This document shows positions 6,413 to 9,831 of a DNA stretch of 9,831 nt, in pieces (the first letter of the stretch is position 1; each line of letters begins with the position of its first letter). The notes beneath the pieces are model-generated. The model saw only the letters and a list, made by a program, of their open reading frames with translations. It ran no database searches and was not told where the DNA came from. The translations under genes and the position numbers were made by a program. The stretch spans positions 4,570-14,400 of the forward strand of contig DBCF01000180.1 in assembly GCA_002292925.1 (NCBI GenBank), written 5' to 3'. This stretch comes from Roseiflexaceae bacterium UBA965. Lineage in GTDB: Bacteria; Chloroflexota; Chloroflexia; Chloroflexales; Roseiflexaceae.

Positions 6413-8532
6413 ATGATACCGATTTGGTGTTGCAACTAGAGCGCTTGTACCGCATGCTGGTGCGCTGGCTGACAACGACGTTGTTGCCGTGGCTCCGGCA
6501 GCGCTGGGTTGGTGGGTATGACACAGTGGCACAACGGTGGCACGGGTTATTGCCCCATCACCGCTGGTTTGTGTTTGCCTTTGTGGTAGCGTTGTTGACG
6601 CGCATGTGGCGACTCGATGCCCAGAGTCTCTGGCTCGATGAAGGTGCGACGTGGGCTGAGATTCATGATAAGTCGGTCAACGTACTCCTTACCGAATTAT
6701 GGAGCCGTGATGCGGCCTACCCGCTGTATCATCTCATCCTTAAAGGGTGGGTCGAGTTGTTTGGTGACAGCGAGGCAATGTTACGCATGCCGTCGGTGAT
6801 TGCCAGCGCCTTTGCGGTTGCCACCACGACTTTGATATTTGAGCGACAGCCACAGCGCGGGTTTACGTTGTTGTTGATGGCAACGGCGCCATTTGTGCTG
6901 TGGCATGCCCAAGACGCCAAAGTTTATGCCTTATTGATGGCGGTAGCCGCCGTGGTATTGGTCGCGCGACCCCTCTCCCCAATGTGGTGGGTGGCGTTGT
7001 TGGTGTTGCCGTTTGTGCACCGGCTCGGGTTATTGATGGTGGCATTGGCGTTTATCGTGCCAGCCTTGCAGACCCAAGGCCGCCCACGGCAAATATTCTG
7101 GGGGGTGTCGTTTCTGGCGGGGGTGGTGGCGGTCATGGGGATAGGCTTATCGATTCGTGCCAAAACCATCACTGCTGTGCCGTGGCATAACCCCACTGGG
7201 GCGTTTGCCGACATAATTACCCGGTTTTTGTTTGATCGGCGTTGGTTCGAAAAAGCCTTGGGGCTACCAGCGTGGGTATGGATTTTGCCATTGCTGGGAT
7301 TGCTGATTATCGGGAGTGTGACGCTGTGGCAACAGGCTACTGCAGGTCGACTTGCGGCGGTGCAGGTATTGCTATTTGCATACGTGCCGGTACTGATAAT
7401 TGGGGTGAGCTATGGTGCCACGCCATATTTTGATGCCCGCTATGCGGTGATGGCATTGCCAGCCTGGATTTGCATCATGGTGCAGGGAGCCGATTGGGCA
7501 TTGCATAACATTCGGATTCGTGGCAAAGTCTACCGTGAAATCCGACTAGGGCGGACGGTGTTGATATTGGCGGTGGTCATCAATGGGATTGCGTTGTTTG
7601 AGCCGGTGCGTGGCATGTTTTCGGGGGCACCAGTCAAAGAAGAATGGCGGGTGGTGATGCGCGAGCTCGCCAATCGGGTAACCCGTGATGACGTGGTGGT
7701 GTTGCACCCAGCCTATGCAATGCCCATGTATCGTTATTACCGACGCGTGACCCCCGACCCATTGCCGATGCCTGCGGTGTTTACGTTGTTTACCGAGGGG
7801 TATCGGGGTAGCTCGCGTGATATTAATTCCCAACGCGAATACCAGCGCCGCATGTTTGAAGGGCAATTTAATCAAGCTGCCCAAGGTAAATCGCGGGCGT
7901 TGTTGGTGATTGCCCCCGACCATGCCGCCCAGATTGATCCACCGATTCGCCCAGATAGCCCATATGGCTGGGTTGGGGCGTATTTTCAGTATCCACAACG
8001 CACATGGCCGTGTGGCGGGGTTGATCGCTATGGGGTATCGTTGATGTGTCAGAGCTTCCCGTCGATATTTGGTACGTTAGACGCACCCCAACCCGAAAAA
8101 GCCGTAGACACCTTGTTTGGTGATAGCATGCATTTGCGCGGGATTACGATTCGCCCATTAGGGACATTTTACAGGCCCAATGGGACGGTGCCAATTACAT
8201 TCTTTTGGGAAGCGCTCACCAAACCTGCCCGTGACTACCGCATGTTCATCCACCTCTGTCAGTTGTGTAACCAACCACCGCTTGCGCAGACAGATGGACC
8301 TCCGTTGGAAGGATATGGTGATGCTGGCCGCAGTACAACGTGGCTCATCAAAGACCCCGTCCATGATGAACGCGCTATCGTGTTGCCTGCTGACATTGAG
8401 CCAGGGAATTATGCGATTATTGTGGGAGTCTATGACCCAGACGGCGTACGTGTGCCAATTACATCGTCGGCACAAGGTGGGATTATTGGTGGCGATCGTT
8501 TGATTGTTGCGACCATCCGCGTTATCCGCTAG
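6409..8532 (+). CDS. GT39-like membrane glycosyltransferase with C-terminal beta-sandwich domain
   Basis: Probable GT-C enzyme of 707 residues that transfers a sugar from a polyprenyl-phosphate donor outside the membrane. A cytosolic N-terminus of about 50 residues precedes the first span (about 52-67). The first outer loop has SLWLDEG with D77-E78, the acidic pair typical of GT39, then AAYPLYHL (102-109) and LRMPS (125-129), also typical. Around nine further helices run to about 397, with FDARYAVMALPA (341-352) near the end of the block. The remaining 310 residues are predicted outside; from about 563 they form a beta-rich domain with FFWEALT, STTW at 642-645 and PGNYAIIVGVYDPDG, which I recall as a frequent add-on in Chloroflexota membrane proteins. 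That region has cysteines at 535, 547, 617 and 620. Start ATG 6409 overlaps the preceding stop; AGAGG is at 6394-6398. Substrate unknown. Confidence 0.8.
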   Translation: MNDTDLVLQLERLYRMLVRWLTTTLLPWLRQRWVGGYDTVAQRWHGLLPHHRWFVFAFVVALLTRMWRLDAQSLWLDEGATWAEIHDKSVNVLLTELWSRDAAYPLYHLILKGWVELFGDSEAMLRMPSVIASAFAVATTTLIFERQPQRGFTLLLMATAPFVLWHAQDAKVYALLMAVAAVVLVARPLSPMWWVALLVLPFVHRLGLLMVALAFIVPALQTQGRPRQIFWGVSFLAGVVAVMGIGLSIRAKTITAVPWHNPTGAFADIITRFLFDRRWFEKALGLPAWVWILPLLGLLIIGSVTLWQQATAGRLAAVQVLLFAYVPVLIIGVSYGATPYFDARYAVMALPAWICIMVQGADWALHNIRIRGKVYREIRLGRTVLILAVVINGIALFEPVRGMFSGAPVKEEWRVVMRELANRVTRDDVVVLHPAYAMPMYRYYRRVTPDPLPMPAVFTLFTEGYRGSSRDINSQREYQRRMFEGQFNQAAQGKSRALLVIAPDHAAQIDPPIRPDSPYGWVGAYFQYPQRTWPCGGVDRYGVSLMCQSFPSIFGTLDAPQPEKAVDTLFGDSMHLRGITIRPLGTFYRPNGTVPITFFWEALTKPARDYRMFIHLCQLCNQPPLAQTDGPPLEGYGDAGRSTTWLIKDPVHDERAIVLPADIEPGNYAIIVGVYDPDGVRVPITSSAQGGIIGGDRLIVATIRVIR

Positions 8533-8534
8533 CG

Positions 8535-8543
8535 TGATATAAT
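8535..8543 (+). promoter_or_regulatory. Extended -10 promoter for pgsA-trpA
   Basis: TGATATAAT is a perfect extended -10 (TG, one base, TATAAT) starting three bases after the stop codon of the GT39-like gene. No recognisable -35 lies 16-18 bp upstream, as is common for extended -10 promoters. Transcription would begin near 8550 and leave a leader of about 30 nt. I see no terminator between 8532 and 8580, so read-through from the glycosyltransferase unit is also possible. Confidence 0.6.
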
Positions 8544-8579
8544 CGCAACAATATCAATTCATGGATCAGGGGCATAAAA

Positions 8580-9176
8580 ATGAATCTTGTCCGACAAATC
8601 CCTAATTTACTGGGTGTCTTCCGCGTTATCGCAACGCCAGTTTTGGCGTATATGATTTTGCTCCAAACGGGTTGGGCGTTGATTGGTGCGGCTATTTTGT
8701 TGTTTGTGATGGCGATGAGTGATATCGTTGATGGGAATTTAGCCCGCCGGTTGGGCGTGGTATCCCCATTAGGGATATATCTCGACACGATTTCAGACAA
8801 AATCTTTGTGGCAGGGGCGTTATTGCCACTCGTGCAAATCGATTTGATTCCTAGCTGGTATGCGTTGACGATTATCGCCCGTGAATTTGCTGTCTCGGGC
8901 TTGCGCTCGTATGCTGCCGCCCAAGGGGTGGTCATCCCGGCGCGGGCTTGGGGCAAGCAAAAGTTGACCTTGACGGTGACGGGGTTGATTTGGTTGATGG
9001 TGTGGGCCGCATTGCCCATGATTGATGGTTCACCCACATGGTTTGTATGGCTATCGCAGTGGTGGATGGTGCCGTATGGATTAGCACTGATTTGGACGAT
9101 TGCATCGGGTGTCGAATATTTCTGGAATGCACGAGATTTGCTCAAACAAGCCGTGGTGAATTCAGCCGTTGAATGA
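8580..9176 (+). CDS. pgsA: CDP-diacylglycerol--glycerol-3-phosphate 3-phosphatidyltransferase
   Basis: Makes phosphatidylglycerol phosphate from CDP-diacylglycerol and glycerol 3-phosphate, the committed step to phosphatidylglycerol and cardiolipin, in the cytoplasmic membrane. The 198-residue length is normal. The full CDP-alcohol phosphotransferase signature is present: D48-x2-D51-G52-x2-A55-R56-x8-G65-x3-D69-x3-D73, covering the metal-binding aspartates. The N-terminal QIPNLLGVFRVIATP and the REFAVSGLR (101-109) and GKQK (125-128) segments are PgsA-like. About five or six membrane helices are visible. The ATG at 8580 has AGGGG at 8568-8572 seven bases upstream. It has its own promoter candidate and is followed by trpA after 8 bp. 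Close relatives such as phosphatidylinositol phosphate or cardiolipin synthases share the signature, but the flanking motifs favour PgsA. Confidence 0.93.
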   Translation: MNLVRQIPNLLGVFRVIATPVLAYMILLQTGWALIGAAILLFVMAMSDIVDGNLARRLGVVSPLGIYLDTISDKIFVAGALLPLVQIDLIPSWYALTIIAREFAVSGLRSYAAAQGVVIPARAWGKQKLTLTVTGLIWLMVWAALPMIDGSPTWFVWLSQWWMVPYGLALIWTIASGVEYFWNARDLLKQAVVNSAVE

Positions 9177-9184
9177 GGTGGATT

Positions 9185-9831
9185 GTGGGTCGTATTGCTG
9201 AGACATTTGCGCGATTACAGGCAGCCAAACGCGGTGCCTTGATGCCCTATTTGATGGTTGGCTACCCCGAAAAAGACTCACTCGATACCCTTGCCCCTGC
9301 CTTGCAGGCTGCAGGTGCCGATTTATTCGAAATCGGCGTGCCGTTTTCGGATCCACTGGCTGACGGCGCGACTATCCAGCGGGCGTCTGAACAAGCGTTG
9401 CGTAACGGCGTCAATGTGCAATTCGCCATTGACGCAGTGGCGCGCTTGCGTGCCAATGGTGTGCATGTGCCGTTGGTGATGATGGGCTACTACAATCCTT
9501 TTTTGCAGTATGGTATCGAGCGCTTTGCTTTGGCTGCGGCACAAGCAGGAGCTGACGGCGTGATTATTCCCGATTTGCCCCCCGAAGAAGCCGGGCTGAT
9601 GCAGGCTGCCTTGCAGGCCAACGGGCTCGATTTGATTATGTTTGTAGCGCCAACCACACCCGATAGTCGTATTGCCCAAATTACGGCGGTGGCCAGCGGG
9701 TTTATTTATTGTGTGTCGTTAACTGGTGTTACTGGCGCTCGTACAGCGCTGTGGGACGGCTTACCGACATTTTTGACACGGGTACGTGCGCACACGGCAT
9801 TGCCATTGGTGGTCGGGTTTGGTATCAGTAC
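9185..9831 (+). CDS. trpA: Tryptophan synthase alpha subunit (cut by the window end)
   Basis: Cleaves indole-3-glycerol phosphate to indole and glyceraldehyde 3-phosphate; indole then passes to the TrpB subunit in the alpha2-beta2 complex. The first 215 residues are visible; the family is about 260-270 long, so roughly 50 are missing beyond the edge, not a real truncation. The catalytic E49 (LFEIGVPFSDP) and D60 (LADG) fall at the same numbers as in Salmonella TrpA, as does Y175 (FIYCVS). GVTGAR at 181-186 is the flexible loop 6, and MMGYYNP (99-105) is typical. Start GTG 9185 follows GAGG at 9175-9178, which overlaps the pgsA stop. No trpB is seen immediately upstream, the usual place; whether it lies elsewhere cannot be told from here. 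Confidence 0.96.
   Translation, partial: MGRIAETFARLQAAKRGALMPYLMVGYPEKDSLDTLAPALQAAGADLFEIGVPFSDPLADGATIQRASEQALRNGVNVQFAIDAVARLRANGVHVPLVMMGYYNPFLQYGIERFALAAAQAGADGVIIPDLPPEEAGLMQAALQANGLDLIMFVAPTTPDSRIAQITAVASGFIYCVSLTGVTGARTALWDGLPTFLTRVRAHTALPLVVGFGIS

Noticed and set aside
8561..8605. 14-codon ORF overlapping the pgsA start out of frame, a possible upstream regulatory ORF
   Set aside because: It has no SD, and the AGGGG within it serves the pgsA ATG at 8580. Chance is the simpler explanation.
8522..9145. 207-codon open frame on the - strand opposite pgsA
   Set aside because: pgsA has its complete catalytic signature on the + strand; the antisense frame has no motif.
9185..9831. trpA lacking a stop codon, as a possible broken gene
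   Set aside because: The frame is intact up to the window edge, with all catalytic residues present; it is cut only by the end of the sequence.
1..9831. Defence system, mobile element, CRISPR array, tRNA or other unusual system
   Set aside because: No transposase, integrase, terminal repeats, spaced direct repeats or tRNA cloverleaf were seen. All long coding frames are explained by metabolic or envelope genes.

Overview
The window reads as an ordinary bacterial chromosome segment of moderate GC, with seven genes, all on the + strand. I think a Chloroflexota member (Chloroflexia-like) is the most likely source. That is inference from two things: large GT-C membrane glycosyltransferases carrying extra beta-rich outer domains, a combination I associate with that phylum, and a strong preference for TTG leucine codons and GTG starts. 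No rRNA or marker gene is present to confirm it.

Layout. Positions 1-203 are non-coding, with a possible extended -10 promoter. A 57-residue single-span membrane protein (204-377) is followed after 38 bp by an AMP-forming fatty acyl-CoA ligase (416-2128). A strong intrinsic terminator (2147-2184) closes this unit. An extended -10 promoter directly behind it (2202-2210) appears to start a three-gene envelope-glycan unit: a GT-C/GT39-like membrane glycosyltransferase with an N-terminal outer domain (2283-5177), a cytosolic GT4 glycosyltransferase (5186-6412), and a second GT39-like protein with a C-terminal outer domain (6409-8532, overlapping its predecessor by ATGA). A further extended -10 promoter (8535-8543) precedes pgsA (8580-9176), which is followed after 8 bp by trpA (9185 to the window end, truncated by the edge).

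How the genes fit together. Acyl-CoA ligase and PgsA serve lipid metabolism. The GT39-GT4-GT39 unit most likely assembles or decorates a lipid-linked or surface glycan: GT4 would add sugars from nucleotide donors in the cytoplasm, and the two GT-C enzymes would transfer sugars from polyprenyl-phosphate donors on the outer face. TrpA belongs to tryptophan synthesis and seems to sit behind pgsA only for expression. I see no mobile element, CRISPR array, tRNA or rRNA, and no convincing undescribed system. The best leads are the small glycine-zipper membrane protein, the cysteine pattern in the second GT39 outer domain, the two identically built stop/SD/GTG junctions, and the pgsA-trpA pairing.
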